A stretch of DNA of 37,283 nt from a bacterium (GCA_016781505.1 JADDQF010000050.1:8479-45761); one strand, 5' to 3'; shown: positions 1 through 9,858, counted from the stretch's first letter. Notes: generated from the sequence alone by a model not told the origin. Program-made: numbers and translations.

Positions 1-2
1 GT

Positions 3-734
3 GAGCTGCTGATTGCGCTCCGCTACGAGCCGGTGTCGACGGTTCGTGTTGCCCGGCGCGGTAGCCAGGTGGTTGGCGCGCTGGTGCGGGGGATCGGCCC
101 ATTGAGCCCTCGTCCAGAATGGGTGCGGCTGGATGCCGACGATGACGCGGCTGTGCAGCAGCTGCTGCAGCCGGAAGATTTGGCGGACGACGTTGTGTTG
201 TCGATCCATCGACCCTGGATCGGCGCGCTCGTTGCCGAGCACTACGGCATTCCGGCCAGCGATAGCGGCATTTATGGCTACCTCGCGGAGCGCAGCACCC
301 TCAGCCCTCAGGCAGCTCATGCCGTACGCGCCCTCACCCTTAACGACGCCGGCCTGGTCGAGCGGAGCGGGTGTGGCTGGAGCCGCAGCTACTTCGAGCG
401 CTTATTCCACGACCGCCGCCGGCCCTGGGCGATCATCAAAGATGGCCTGATTGTGTGCCGAGCGTCGAGCGGCTATCCTCATGCAAACAGCGAGGAGGTC
501 GTTGGGGTTTGGACCCATGAGCGGTGGCGTACGCGGGGCTTAGCGCAGGCGCTGGTGAGCGTGGTAGCCGCGGATATTTTGGAGCGTGTCCACTACGCGG
601 CCTACACCACAACCTACGACAACATTGCCTCCCAATGTGTGGCGCAGGCGGTTGGATTTGAGCTGTGCTTTGCCGCCCGCTCCCATCAGCGACAGACTCA
701 GGCACTCAACGCAGGCACGCCTACAGCAAGCTAG
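3..734 (+). CDS. GNAT-family N-acetyltransferase, 5' end outside window
   Basis: The reading frame is open from the window edge (base 3) to TAG at 732-734, so the true start probably lies upstream; an in-frame GTG at 33 exists but has no convincing ribosome site. The last third carries the GNAT acetyl-CoA-binding signature: a strand ending GVWTHERWRTRGLAQALV followed by a helix, then a Y/N-rich segment (TTYDNIASQCVAQAVGF) typical of the second half of the fold, where side chains contact the pantetheine arm. The N-terminal two thirds are not recognisable at motif level, as usual for the substrate-binding part. The family moves an acetyl group from acetyl-CoA to an amine; the substrate cannot be told. 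The next gene starts about 90 bp downstream on the same strand, behind its own possible -10. Confidence 0.75.
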   Translation, partial: ELLIALRYEPVSTVRVARRGSQVVGALVRGIGPLSPRPEWVRLDADDDAAVQQLLQPEDLADDVVLSIHRPWIGALVAEHYGIPASDSGIYGYLAERSTLSPQAAHAVRALTLNDAGLVERSGCGWSRSYFERLFHDRRRPWAIIKDGLIVCRASSGYPHANSEEVVGVWTHERWRTRGLAQALVSVVAADILERVHYAAYTTTYDNIASQCVAQAVGFELCFAARSHQRQTQALNAGTPTAS

Positions 735-821
735 GTCCATCTGCCCCCAGCAAAAAGGACTGTACCGTGGATCAGTGTTGGCCGCAGCGCGTATAATGCT
801 GGAAGCAAATGGTACCGGGCA

Positions 822-3098
822 GTGCTGCCCTGTTCCGCACGTTTCCAGAAGCACACCGCTATGCCTTTACGCTCGCGTATGCGACAGCCCACCCGCCGCC
901 GATGGTCTCGGCAAGGTTTTGCGCTCCTAGCCCAGCTAGGAGCAGTCGCGGATCGCGAAACTGTTTGCGATGTCGCGTTAGCCGGCATATGTGATCTGTT
1001 GCGCACGTCGCACAGCTGGTTGCGTTGGCTGGATGTGCATGAACAGCCCGCGCTCAAGATCCATTCTGCACCGCACGCTGCCACTCCTTTTCCCCATGCG
1101 CTAAGCGCGCAGAGCGCAGCGCTTGTCCAGCAAACCAGGCGCTCGTTGCGTGTACCTGACTTAAGCAACCCACCACATTCGTTGGTGGAGGCACTCCCCC
1201 CTGCAACCATGGCCGGCGCACTCCTGGCCGTACCGATCATGCTTGGCGACGAGCTCTGCGGCATCCTTGCCGCCGTCGCCGATCAGCCACGCGTATGGCG
1301 GACCGCGGAGGTTGCGCTGCTGGAAGCGATCGGGGCACAGCTTGCCAATGCGGTGCAACGCCACCAGCTTCGCTCGCAGCTCAAGCAGCAGGCCGACGAG
1401 CTGGCGACCGTGTATGGAACGGCCATCACGATCACGTCCAACCTTGACCTATCGACCACACTTCATACCATCGTGGAGCAAGCCGCGCGGCTGACACACG
1501 CAGATGGGGGTGGGCTCTACCTCCATCATGAGCGCCAGGGGGAGCTCGAAGTGGTCGTAAGCTATCAGCTGGACCGCGATTATCGGGGACAGCGCATCAA
1601 GGTCGGGGAGGGACTGGCCGGTCGCGTCGCGCTTTCCAAGCAGATTGAACGGGTGGCCGACTACTCGTCGTGGGCGGGGCGGTCGCAGCGCTATGCTGCC
1701 GCACCATTTTACGCCGTGCTCGCCGTACCGCTGCTGCACGACGAGCGCGTCCTCGGGGTGCTTGATCTGCTGCATACCGAGCGCGGCGCGTACTTCACCG
1801 ACAACGACGTCAGGGTTGTGCAGCTCTTTGCGGCGCAGGTCGCCGTCGCGATCACCAATGCGAGCTTATACAATGCTGTGTCACGGCAAGCACAGCGCAT
1901 GACCGAGCTAGCACAAGCCTCCCAGCTGCTCGATGCGCATGGCGATATCGCTGCTACAGTGAAGCCGCTGGCAACCAAAGGTATGCAAATCCTACGCGCG
2001 CAGGCATGCATCGTGGCGTTGTGCGGTGTAGCAGCGGCCGAGGCGATCCATGTCGTTGGTGCCAGCGAGACCCAACGCGCAGCACTTGAGCAAAGCGACG
2101 CATTTCGCTGCAACCACGCCTCCCACTCCAGTCCGTATGAGGCCCTCACGGCGGAAACTGTCATGGTCACGGCTATGCCAGGGCAGGATTTGGTGCATGA
2201 TGCCGGTTTTGCCAGCTATTGGCAGCTGCCGCTGCTGCGTGACGATCAGCTGATTGGCCGCGTCACCTTTCTGTACGATGAGCCGCACACCTGGGATCGG
2301 GCCGAAGGTGAAATTGCGCGGGTCATCGCCAACCAGCTGGCGGCGTTGCTAACGAACGCACAGCTCTACTATGAGGCGCACGAAGCGAATCGGCTCAAGT
2401 CCGAGTTCGTCGCCACCGTCAGCCACGAGCTGCGCACCCCGATGGGCGCAATCATGGGCTATGCCGAATTGCTCACGAGCGGCTCATACGGCATGCTGCC
2501 GAGCGCAATGCACGACCCTTTAAGACGTCTCAGAACCAATGCCGACAGCTTGTTGCTGTTGATTAACCAAATGCTCGATCTGTCGCGCATTGAGGCGGGC
2601 CGGCTTGAGCTGCGCGTGGAACCCTTTCATCCGCAGGATCTGCTGCATGCCGTTGCCGCCGCGGCGCAGCCGCAGACCTTTGGCAAGGCCGTCAGATTCG
2701 ATTACGCCGTGAGCGAACACGTCCCCGCCATTATCATGGGTGACGTGGGCCGGCTGCGGCAAATTTTGATCAACCTTGTTGAAAACAGCCTCAAGTTCAC
2801 ATCGCGGGGTACGGTCACGCTGCGCTGCGCCTGCCTTCGTGACGGCGCACGACCCGAGCTGATCTTTGAAGTCACCGATACAGGCCCGGGGATTGCGCCC
2901 GAAACGGTGGCGGTTATTTGGCAGCCGTTTCGCCAAGGCAACAGCTCAGCGACGCGGCAGCATAGCGGGGTAGGGCTGGGCCTGACGATCGTCCATAAAC
3001 TTGTCGGGCTGATGGGCGGCTCGGCAACCGTTATGAGCGAGCTGGGAGTTGGCAGCACCTTTACTATCCGCCTGCCTCTGCTGCTGCCTACCATGTAA
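822..3098 (+). CDS. Multi-GAF sensor histidine kinase (cytosolic)
   Basis: About 758 residues from GTG 822; ATG 861 (MPLRSRMRQ) is an equally possible start and neither has a strong ribosome site. No membrane segment is visible. The order is three GAF-like regions (about residues 30-185, 195-345 and 355-520), then a HisKA dimerisation helix with the phosphoacceptor in SHELRTP (His about 535), then a HATPase_c domain with N box LINLVENSLKFT, G1 box DTGPGIAP and G2 box GVGLGLTIVHKL. The protein should autophosphorylate on His in response to a cytoplasmic ligand, redox or light cue read by the GAF domains; none of these could be assigned a cofactor. There is no receiver domain and no adjacent response regulator, so it is an orphan kinase. 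A TATAAT lies at 792-797 without a clear -35. ruvB follows after 119 bp with its own promoter-like site. Confidence 0.9.
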   Translation: MLPCSARFQKHTAMPLRSRMRQPTRRRWSRQGFALLAQLGAVADRETVCDVALAGICDLLRTSHSWLRWLDVHEQPALKIHSAPHAATPFPHALSAQSAALVQQTRRSLRVPDLSNPPHSLVEALPPATMAGALLAVPIMLGDELCGILAAVADQPRVWRTAEVALLEAIGAQLANAVQRHQLRSQLKQQADELATVYGTAITITSNLDLSTTLHTIVEQAARLTHADGGGLYLHHERQGELEVVVSYQLDRDYRGQRIKVGEGLAGRVALSKQIERVADYSSWAGRSQRYAAAPFYAVLAVPLLHDERVLGVLDLLHTERGAYFTDNDVRVVQLFAAQVAVAITNASLYNAVSRQAQRMTELAQASQLLDAHGDIAATVKPLATKGMQILRAQACIVALCGVAAAEAIHVVGASETQRAALEQSDAFRCNHASHSSPYEALTAETVMVTAMPGQDLVHDAGFASYWQLPLLRDDQLIGRVTFLYDEPHTWDRAEGEIARVIANQLAALLTNAQLYYEAHEANRLKSEFVATVSHELRTPMGAIMGYAELLTSGSYGMLPSAMHDPLRRLRTNADSLLLLINQMLDLSRIEAGRLELRVEPFHPQDLLHAVAAAAQPQTFGKAVRFDYAVSEHVPAIIMGDVGRLRQILINLVENSLKFTSRGTVTLRCACLRDGARPELIFEVTDTGPGIAPETVAVIWQPFRQGNSSATRQHSGVGLGLTIVHKLVGLMGGSATVMSELGVGSTFTIRLPLLLPTM

Positions 3099-3139
3099 GC
3101 TAACCACCTGAGCACGATCATCCGCTGTCAACCATGGCT

Positions 3140-3159
3140 TGACGCACAACGATGCGTCA
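3140..3159. promoter_or_regulatory. Perfect inverted repeat upstream of ruvB
   Basis: TGACGCA, six bases, TGCGTCA: a perfect 7-bp dyad that ends 27 bp before the ruvB -10 hexamer. This is a size and position that suit a dimeric regulator; there is no following T run to suggest a terminator for the kinase gene. The binding protein is unknown. Confidence 0.4.
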
Positions 3160-3183
3160 CGTTCAGGCGCTCAGATGTTCGCA

Positions 3184-3192
3184 TGGTATAAT
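3184..3192 (+). promoter_or_regulatory. Extended -10 promoter for ruvB
   Basis: TGGTATAAT matches the extended -10 form TGnTATAAT exactly. No good -35 lies 16-18 bp upstream, which extended -10 promoters tolerate. Transcription would start near 3199, just ahead of the two possible ruvB start codons (3200 and 3218). Confidence 0.55.
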
Positions 3193-3217
3193 GGTGTGAA
3201 TGTTGGAGCATGGCCGC

Positions 3218-4255
3218 ATGGACGATGAGCGCCTAGTTAGCCCAAAAAGCCACGAAGAAGATACCGCTGCCGAAAAAAGCTTGCGGCCGAAGCGCCTGAG
3301 CGAGTATATCGGACAGGAAAAGGTTGTTGACAACCTCCGCATTGGCATCGCTGCGGCGCAAGCGCGTGGCGAGCCGCTTGATCATATCCTGTTTTATGGA
3401 CCGCCCGGCTTAGGCAAGACCACACTCTGCCAGATCGTGGCAAATGAAATGGGCGTCAACGTACGTATCACGTCGGGCCCGGCCATCGAACGAGCCGGCG
3501 ATCTGGCGGCGATCCTCACAAATCTTAAAAAAGACGATATCCTGTTTATCGACGAGGTGCACCGGCTGAATCGGGCAGTGGAAGAAGTGCTGTATCCCGC
3601 GATGGAAGACTTTGCCCTGGATATCGTCGTCGGCAAGGGGCCGAGCGCCCGCTCGCTGCGGCTGAAGCTGCCCAAGTTTACCGTAGTCGGCGCGACCACT
3701 CGCCTGGCGCTGCTGACGTCGCCGCTGCGTGACCGCTTTGGGGCGGTGCATCGCCTGGAATTTTACTCAGTCGAGGCGATGGATCAGATTATCCGGCGGA
3801 CGGCCAACATCCTCAACACCGCGTTGGACGAAGACGCTGCCCTGGAGCTGGCCCGCCGTGCCCGGGGTACGCCCCGCATCGCCAACCGCATCTTGAAGCG
3901 GGTTCGCGATTTTGCCCAGGTCACAGCGAACAATCATATCACCCTGGACGTCGCTCGCACCGCCTTGGAACGACTTGAAGTTGACGAGCTGGGGCTGGAT
4001 CCGAATGACCGCCGGGTACTGCAGGCGATTATTGAGCTGTTTGGCGGCGGTCCGGTTGGCCTATCCACGCTGGCGGCGGCAACCGCCGAAGAGGTCGATG
4101 CGGTCGAGGATGTGTACGAGCCCTATTTGCTTCAGCTCGGCTTTATTCAGCGAACGCCGCGTGGCCGGATCGCTACCCGCCGCGCCTATGAACACCTCGG
4201 CTTGCCCTTTCCTGAGCGCATCACGCCCAATGATCTGCAGGGCACGCTCTGGTAG
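3218..4255 (+). CDS. ruvB: Holliday junction branch-migration ATPase RuvB
   Basis: A 345-residue AAA+ protein of normal RuvB length. Walker A is GPPGLGKTT (residues 61-69), Walker B is LFIDEVH (Asp112/Glu113), sensor 1 is VVGATTR, and the arginine finger lies in SPLRDRFG (Arg171). The C-terminal winged helix holds the family sequence [17 protein letters not shown]. RuvB forms hexameric rings that pump DNA through RuvA-bound Holliday junctions during recombinational repair. ATG 3218 is preferred because GGAG lies at 3205-3208 and MDDERLVSP is a typical RuvB start; ATG 3200 would be nearly leaderless given the -10 at 3187-3192. ruvA and ruvC are not in the window, so ruvB stands alone. The palindrome upstream may be a control site. 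Confidence 0.97.
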   Translation: MDDERLVSPKSHEEDTAAEKSLRPKRLSEYIGQEKVVDNLRIGIAAAQARGEPLDHILFYGPPGLGKTTLCQIVANEMGVNVRITSGPAIERAGDLAAILTNLKKDDILFIDEVHRLNRAVEEVLYPAMEDFALDIVVGKGPSARSLRLKLPKFTVVGATTRLALLTSPLRDRFGAVHRLEFYSVEAMDQIIRRTANILNTALDEDAALELARRARGTPRIANRILKRVRDFAQVTANNHITLDVARTALERLEVDELGLDPNDRRVLQAIIELFGGGPVGLSTLAAATAEEVDAVEDVYEPYLLQLGFIQRTPRGRIATRRAYEHLGLPFPERITPNDLQGTLW

Positions 4256-4444
4256 TGCGTGCCGACACGCCGCTGAATCTGACAAATCCGGGCAGAGTAT
4301 GTGCGCGGCGGTACTAACACCGCGTTAGCCCGCACTTCGTCTTAACTTCTCTCCTATGCTGGTACACCGAATCTGTATTGTGCCACGGACTATAGCGCCG
4401 GTGTTGCCGCTACTTGATCAGTAACGAACGCCTTGGCTACGTAA

Positions 4445-4847
4445 TCATCCTGGTTGCTGGCCATATTCGTCGTCGGTGACGTGCTCGCCCCAGATTGCGG
4501 CGTTGCCCTGGTCGTCGACTTCGAGCATAGCCAAGTGGGTCATGAAGCGATTAGGGGCCGCGCCGTGCCAGTGCTCCTCGCCGGGCTCGAAGAACACGCG
4601 GTCACCGGGGCGGATCACCTCGATTGGTCCGCCGCGCCGTTGGCACAGGCCGATACCCTCGGTGACGTAGATCGTCTGACCGTTTGGATGAGTGTGCCAC
4701 GCCGTTCGCGCATGGCGCGAAGTGGACGCTGCTCGCACTCAGACGCGAGCCAGTCGACGGCGACGCGACCGTGTCGACCAAGACCGCGCCCGTAAACCAC
4801 GCGCTCGGTCCGGCATGGGTGTCGATCGAATTTCTGGTGATCTGCAT
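4445..4847 (-). pseudogene. Cupin-domain protein, disrupted by a frameshift
   Basis: Translation from ATG 4847 (AAGGAG six bases upstream) gives MQITRNSIDTHAGPSAWFTG and continues through SASSVHFAPCA, then runs into nonsense. The expected continuation, TAWHTHPNGQTIYVTEG with the two-His cupin motif 1 and later PGDRVFFEPGEEHWHGA (motif 2), is in another frame that ends at 4445. The break falls at about 4702-4716, inside an alternating GC run, and looks like the loss of two bases. Together the two parts would make an ordinary single-domain cupin of about 134 residues, of the kind often found beside aldo/keto reductases and AraC regulators. A base-calling error in the GC run is the alternative to a true pseudogene. 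It is the last gene of the minus-strand redox module. Confidence 0.75.
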
Positions 4848-5019
4848 AGCGTGCTCCTTGATGGTGGTGTGCGGCGCTCCAATCGTGAGCCGCGCCGTTT
4901 CGTAGTTCTAGATAGATTGTGTGCAAGCGTCAGGCACCACTCAGCCGATGGCCTCGCGACGCTCGCTGGTTCGCACCAGCGAGTGAGGCAACAACGAGCG
5001 GATACTCCTTCTCGCTCGC

Positions 5020-6030
<1,011 letters not shown>

Positions 6031-6098
6031 TCATCGACCCGGCGCGGCACTGGCCCATTGCTGACCTTTTCCATGCCGATCGGCATCTTCGGTACCAC

Positions 6099-6338
<240 letters not shown>

Positions 6339-6376
6339 TCAAGTTGGAATCAGCGGGCATTGAATCACTGTGGTGT

Positions 6377-6754
6377 TCAGCGCGGCACGAGTTTGATCGT
6401 CGCGGCGCGTGCCGCCGGGCTGTTGATACTGTCGATGATGCTTGCGGCATAGCGGCGGTATTTGGTCCGGTACACAGCGTCGATCTGATCGTTGATGCCC
6501 GGGTTGGGTTCCTCTACAAAAGCAACATCTTGCTCGACGCCGCCGGCCCAAATCCGACCTTCATAACGCGTTTGGACGCCACGGAACCAGGCGGCAGTGC
6601 GCCCGTTCACGGATCGGACGTAGAGATCATCGCCGTGGCGGACGACCCAGATAATCACTGGTTTTCGCGATGTGCCATCGGATCGTAGTGACGCGATCCG
6701 CAGTTCTTCCGCATTCCCAATGCTGCTCAGATCGTCGTTTGTCCACGTCGTCAT
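6377..6754 (-). CDS. DUF2255 family protein
   Basis: A 125-residue protein beginning MTTWTNDDLSSIGNAEELRI, with AAAGGAGG six bases before ATG 6754. The central sequence KPVIIWVVRHGDDLYVRSVNG, a WFRG segment, and the ending AARAATIKLVPR are characteristic of DUF2255, a small soluble family with a split-barrel look and no established reaction. It starts only 16 bp after the alcohol dehydrogenase stop, so the two are surely co-transcribed. Members are often found beside oxidoreductases and AraC regulators, as here. No catalytic residues can be named. Confidence 0.85.
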   Translation of the reverse strand: MTTWTNDDLSSIGNAEELRIASLRSDGTSRKPVIIWVVRHGDDLYVRSVNGRTAAWFRGVQTRYEGRIWAGGVEQDVAFVEEPNPGINDQIDAVYRTKYRRYAASIIDSINSPAARAATIKLVPR

Positions 6755-6770
6755 TGGCGTGCCTCCTTTT

Positions 6771-7787
6771 TTATGGGCACAGCAGCACCTTGATGGCCCG
6801 GCGCTCATCCATCGCGCGGTAGCCCTCCGCCACCCGATCGAGGGGCAGGGTCAGGTCAAAGACCTTGCCGGGGTTGATCGTTCGGTTCCATACCAGGTCA
6901 ATCAGTTCTGGCAGGTAGCGACGAACCGGGGCTGGACCACCGTGGAGGTGAACGTGAGCGAAAAACAATTCCTCGCCGTTCAGCTCGACTTCGTGTGGAA
7001 CGCCGACATAGGAAACGTACCCGCCCTTGCGCGTGGCGCGGATCGCCTGCATCATCGCTTCTTGCGTCCCAACGCACTCAAGCACCGAGTCCGCACCGAC
7101 CCCATCGGTCAGGTCCATGATCCGCACGATGCCCTCGTCGCCGCGCTCGGTCACGATATCGGTCGCGCCGAACTCGCGGGCGAGCTGCTGCCGCGGCTCG
7201 TGCCGGCTCATCGCGATGATCCGCTCTGTGCCCATCTGCTTGGCGGAGAGCACGCCGAGTAAGCCAACTGCTCCGTCACCGACGACCACGATGGTCGATC
7301 CAGGCTTTACGTTCGCCGCGTCGGCGGCGAACCAGCCCGTTCCCAAAACATCGGACGTCGTCAGCAGGCTTGGAATCAGATCGTCCGCGGGGATGCCTGG
7401 CGTAGTGACGAGCGTGCCGTCCGCGAGCGGCATACGTAACAGTGGTGCCTGCGCGCCGCCCATAAACTCCCGCTGCACGCAGGATGACTGGTAGCCGAAC
7501 TGGCAGGTAGGGCAGGTGTTATCGGAGGTGGCAAACGAGCCGACAACGAACTGACTAGGCGTGATGTGCTTGACCGCGCTACCGACCTCCTCAACGATGC
7601 CGCAATACTCGTGGCCCATTGCCTGTGGCTGGGTGATCGGTGCGATGCCCCGGTAGGGCCACAGGTCGGACCCACACACACACGTTGCCGCAATCCGGAT
7701 GATGGCATCTGTCGGTTCGATAATCGTCGGGTCGGGGCGCTCCTCGAAGCGCACATCCCGGGGGCCATAAAGCACTGTTCCTCGCAT
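6771..7787 (-). CDS. Zinc-dependent alcohol dehydrogenase (MDR family)
   Basis: A 338-residue medium-chain dehydrogenase. Catalytic zinc ligands are in ATCVCGSD (Cys38) and AMGHEYCG (His59/Glu60). The structural-zinc loop is NTCPTCQFGYQSSC, with three Cys (92, 95, 103) and Asp89 where the first Cys usually is. The Rossmann motif is VVVGDGAVGLLG. It would oxidise or reduce an alcohol/aldehyde with NAD(P). ATG 7787 (MRGTVLYGPRDVRF) is chosen over GTG 7799 because GGAG lies six bases before it. It is the first gene of the minus-strand module and is divergent from the AraC regulator, with about 240 bp between them, so AraC control is likely. Confidence 0.9.
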   Translation of the reverse strand: MRGTVLYGPRDVRFEERPDPTIIEPTDAIIRIAATCVCGSDLWPYRGIAPITQPQAMGHEYCGIVEEVGSAVKHITPSQFVVGSFATSDNTCPTCQFGYQSSCVQREFMGGAQAPLLRMPLADGTLVTTPGIPADDLIPSLLTTSDVLGTGWFAADAANVKPGSTIVVVGDGAVGLLGVLSAKQMGTERIIAMSRHEPRQQLAREFGATDIVTERGDEGIVRIMDLTDGVGADSVLECVGTQEAMMQAIRATRKGGYVSYVGVPHEVELNGEELFFAHVHLHGGPAPVRRYLPELIDLVWNRTINPGKVFDLTLPLDRVAEGYRAMDERRAIKVLLCP

Positions 7788-7946
7788 ACAGGTCTCCACT
7801 TCCTTTTCTCTTTGTCCTGGTGTCTAGGCAGGCCTCACATCCTCACAAAGCTAGATCTGCTCTTGTACAAAAGTCCAAGCAGCTTGTGCGATCAAAGATC
7901 ATCCGCTCCTGCACACGAGCTATTTTATAAGCTTTAGATCAGAGAG

Positions 7947-7955
7947 TGGTATAAT
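7947..7955 (+). promoter_or_regulatory. Extended -10 promoter for the AraC gene
   Basis: TGGTATAAT, identical to the element before ruvB, lies about 70 bp before the AraC start region. No good -35 hexamer is seen at the usual distance. The surrounding bases are AT-rich compared with the flanks. Confidence 0.5.
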
Positions 7956-8023
7956 GATTTTCCAGCATCGTTGTACTATCCTGCACAACTGAGCGATGGA
8001 TCGTGGAAGAATGAGGGAAGAAG

Positions 8024-8974
8024 TTGGTATGGATTCGACGTATCAGGAGCCGGCAGCGCGCGGTACACCGGTCACAAGCGAGCCGTGCGGAGCTTGTCGA
8101 TCGCGTAGCGCGGGTGTTGCCCGAGGATGGGAAGACTGAGCCGCTGCCGGGGCTGCGACTCCACCGTTCATCGCAACGTACGGAGCTAGGACATGGCTTG
8201 TCCTTTCCGGCCGTGTGCGTGATCGCGCAGGGCAGCAAGGAAGTGCTGTTGGGAAACACCTGCTACCGCTACGATCCCGCGCATTACCTGATCGCCACTG
8301 CCGCGCTGCCCATCGCGAGCCACATTGTTGAGGCGTCGCCGGAGCAACCGTATCTAAGCATCGTCCTCCAGCTCGACCCCAACCTCGTCGGCTCGGTGAT
8401 GGTTGAAGCTGGTCATCACGCCCCCCGGAGTCAGTCGGCCGTGACGGCCATCGACGTCAGCCCGCTGAACGCCGATCTGCTTGATGCCGTAGTGCGGCTC
8501 GTGCGGCTCCTTGAGGCTCCGGCCGAAGCGCGTTTCCTCGCGCCGTTGATCAAGCGGGAAATTGTGTACCGCCTCCTCGTGGGCGCACAGGGCGGCAGGC
8601 TCCGGCACATCGCGGCGTTGAGCGGCTACACCGACCGCATCACCGAGGCGATCGAACGGCTGCGAAAAGATTTCGACCAGCCGCTGAGCATCGAGACCAT
8701 CGCACGCGAACTCGGGATGAGCGTTTCAGGCTTTCACCACCATTTCAAGGCGGTCACTGCGATGAGCCCGTTACAGTTCCAAAAGCACCTCCGGCTGCAG
8801 GAGGCCCGGCGGCTCATGCTCGGCGAACACCTCGACGCCGGCAGCGCCGGATACCGTGTGGGGTACGGCGATGCCTCGCACTTTACCCGCGAGTACAAGC
8901 GGTTGTTCGGCGCACCGCCGATGCACGACGTGGAACGACTGCGGCAAGACACCAGGGGCAGTGCTGGGCTTTGA
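8024..8974 (+). CDS. AraC-family regulator, probable N-terminal frameshift
   Basis: The frame holds an AraC_N-type cupin sensor half (PLPGLRLHRSS through YLSIVLQLDPNLVG) and, in the last 100 residues, two helix-turn-helix units (LSIETIARELGMSVSGFHHHFK and a second ending in GYGDASHFTREYKRLFGAPP). It likely controls the divergent dehydrogenase module. The start is odd. This frame begins only with TTG 8024 and an Arg-rich, unnatural N-terminus. ATG 8029, with a purine-rich site before it, reads MDSTYQEPAARGTPVTSE and then leaves frame; deleting one C at 8083-8084 would join it to RAELVDRVARVLPEDGK. A one-base insertion or a sequence error is therefore suspected. As written, ATG 8029 gives only 36 codons. 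The family call is firm; whether the gene is functional is not. Confidence 0.85.
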   Translation: MVWIRRIRSRQRAVHRSQASRAELVDRVARVLPEDGKTEPLPGLRLHRSSQRTELGHGLSFPAVCVIAQGSKEVLLGNTCYRYDPAHYLIATAALPIASHIVEASPEQPYLSIVLQLDPNLVGSVMVEAGHHAPRSQSAVTAIDVSPLNADLLDAVVRLVRLLEAPAEARFLAPLIKREIVYRLLVGAQGGRLRHIAALSGYTDRITEAIERLRKDFDQPLSIETIARELGMSVSGFHHHFKAVTAMSPLQFQKHLRLQEARRLMLGEHLDAGSAGYRVGYGDASHFTREYKRLFGAPPMHDVERLRQDTRGSAGL

Positions 8975-9064
8975 GCTGATTGGAGACCGGTGATTGGTCT
9001 ACTTGGTTCGTCGTGTCCATGGCAGGCCCAGCCCTAATGGAAAGGCGTACCTGCAATCGTTGTC

Positions 9065-9096
9065 TGAGATACACATTCCCGTGCAACGTTATCTCA
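9065..9096. other. Imperfect stem-loop in the AraC-flp intergenic region
   Basis: TGAGATA at 9065-9071 pairs with TATCTCA at 9090-9096, with a short inner CAC/GTG pairing. It lies in the 277-bp gap between the AraC gene and the pilin gene, followed by sequence resembling a dispersed environmental repeat. No T run follows, so it is not an obvious terminator. Confidence 0.3.
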
Positions 9097-9251
9097 CATG
9101 TGTGGGCTAACCAGGCGTTGCACCTGACCGCTTGCAGCAGGCACGAACGACGCTGTTTTTCATGCTTTCGTGCAGCTTTCAGGGTCGGTGGTGTTCGTCG
9201 TGGGCGGCACGTGAGCTTGGCCGGTACAGCCAATACCGGAGCAGGATGGCA

Positions 9252-9599
9252 TCAGGGTGTTGAGCACCCATTCGTGGTGGAGCCGCCCTGATGCGGCTGC
9301 GCACCGCCACCATTGCCCGGGTTGGTGCCACCCTGCCCGGGAGGTGCATTGTTGGGAACCGTGGTCGGGCCATATTTACCTGCCAACGTACAATCGATAT
9401 TGGTGTACGTCGAGCTGATCCGACGGCCGGTCAGCGTCACTCCACCGACCACAACGATCGCCACCAACACCAGAATCACCGCATACTCAGCAAACCCCTG
9501 GGCAACTTGTCGTCTGCTCGCCACCAGGGATGACACAAAGGGCCACACGCGGCCCGCCAACACCGCTACCGCCAACAACCATTGCTTGAAGCATTTCAT
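9252..9599 (-). CDS. Flp-type (type IVb) pilin-like protein
   Basis: A 115-residue protein from ATG 9599 (GAGG six bases upstream). After a basic, hydrophobic leader it carries AQGFAEYAVILVLVAIVVVGG, the class IVb prepilin signature with Glu at +5 and a hydrophobic helix that would form the filament core. The usual Gly before the prepilin peptidase cut is Ala here if cleavage precedes QGFAEY. The C-terminus is a Gly/Asn/Pro/Gln-rich tail with two Cys (positions in DCTLAG and NGCSTP) that could form a disulfide. No prepilin peptidase, tad ATPase or other pilus gene is nearby, so it is an orphan. Related solitary Flp proteins occur in several Chloroflexota. Confidence 0.75.
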   Translation of the reverse strand: MKCFKQWLLAVAVLAGRVWPFVSSLVASRRQVAQGFAEYAVILVLVAIVVVGGVTLTGRRISSTYTNIDCTLAGKYGPTTVPNNAPPGQGGTNPGNGGGAQPHQGGSTTNGCSTP

Positions 9600-9786
9600 A
9601 CAACACCTCACTCCAACAAAACGAACGTAGATCAAACTTAGCGAACGACGTAGGACGAAGCAATAGATATTTGGTCCCAAAAAAAGTAGCGGTGGTCCTG
9701 AATCAAGCCACTATTTTGCGCCCCCATATAGCCCCTGTGAGCACGCCGCACTTGTCGTGCAGAGTCCTGCGAAGCGGCAGCGGCTG

Positions 9787-9795
9787 TGCTACAAT
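9787..9795 (+). promoter_or_regulatory. Extended -10 promoter for thrC
   Basis: TGCTACAAT fits TGnTAnAAT, about 65 bp before the thrC start codon. There is no recognisable -35. Confidence 0.45.
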
Positions 9796-9858
9796 GCCGC
9801 CACCCCTAACATGCGCGACGCTGCGCCAAGCCGCCCCGCGTGGGCAAAGGAGCACTGT

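Noticed and set aside
4256-4444. Terminator behind ruvB
   Set aside because: Only weak GC-rich pairings (CGCGG near 4303-4325) with no T run; not convincing.
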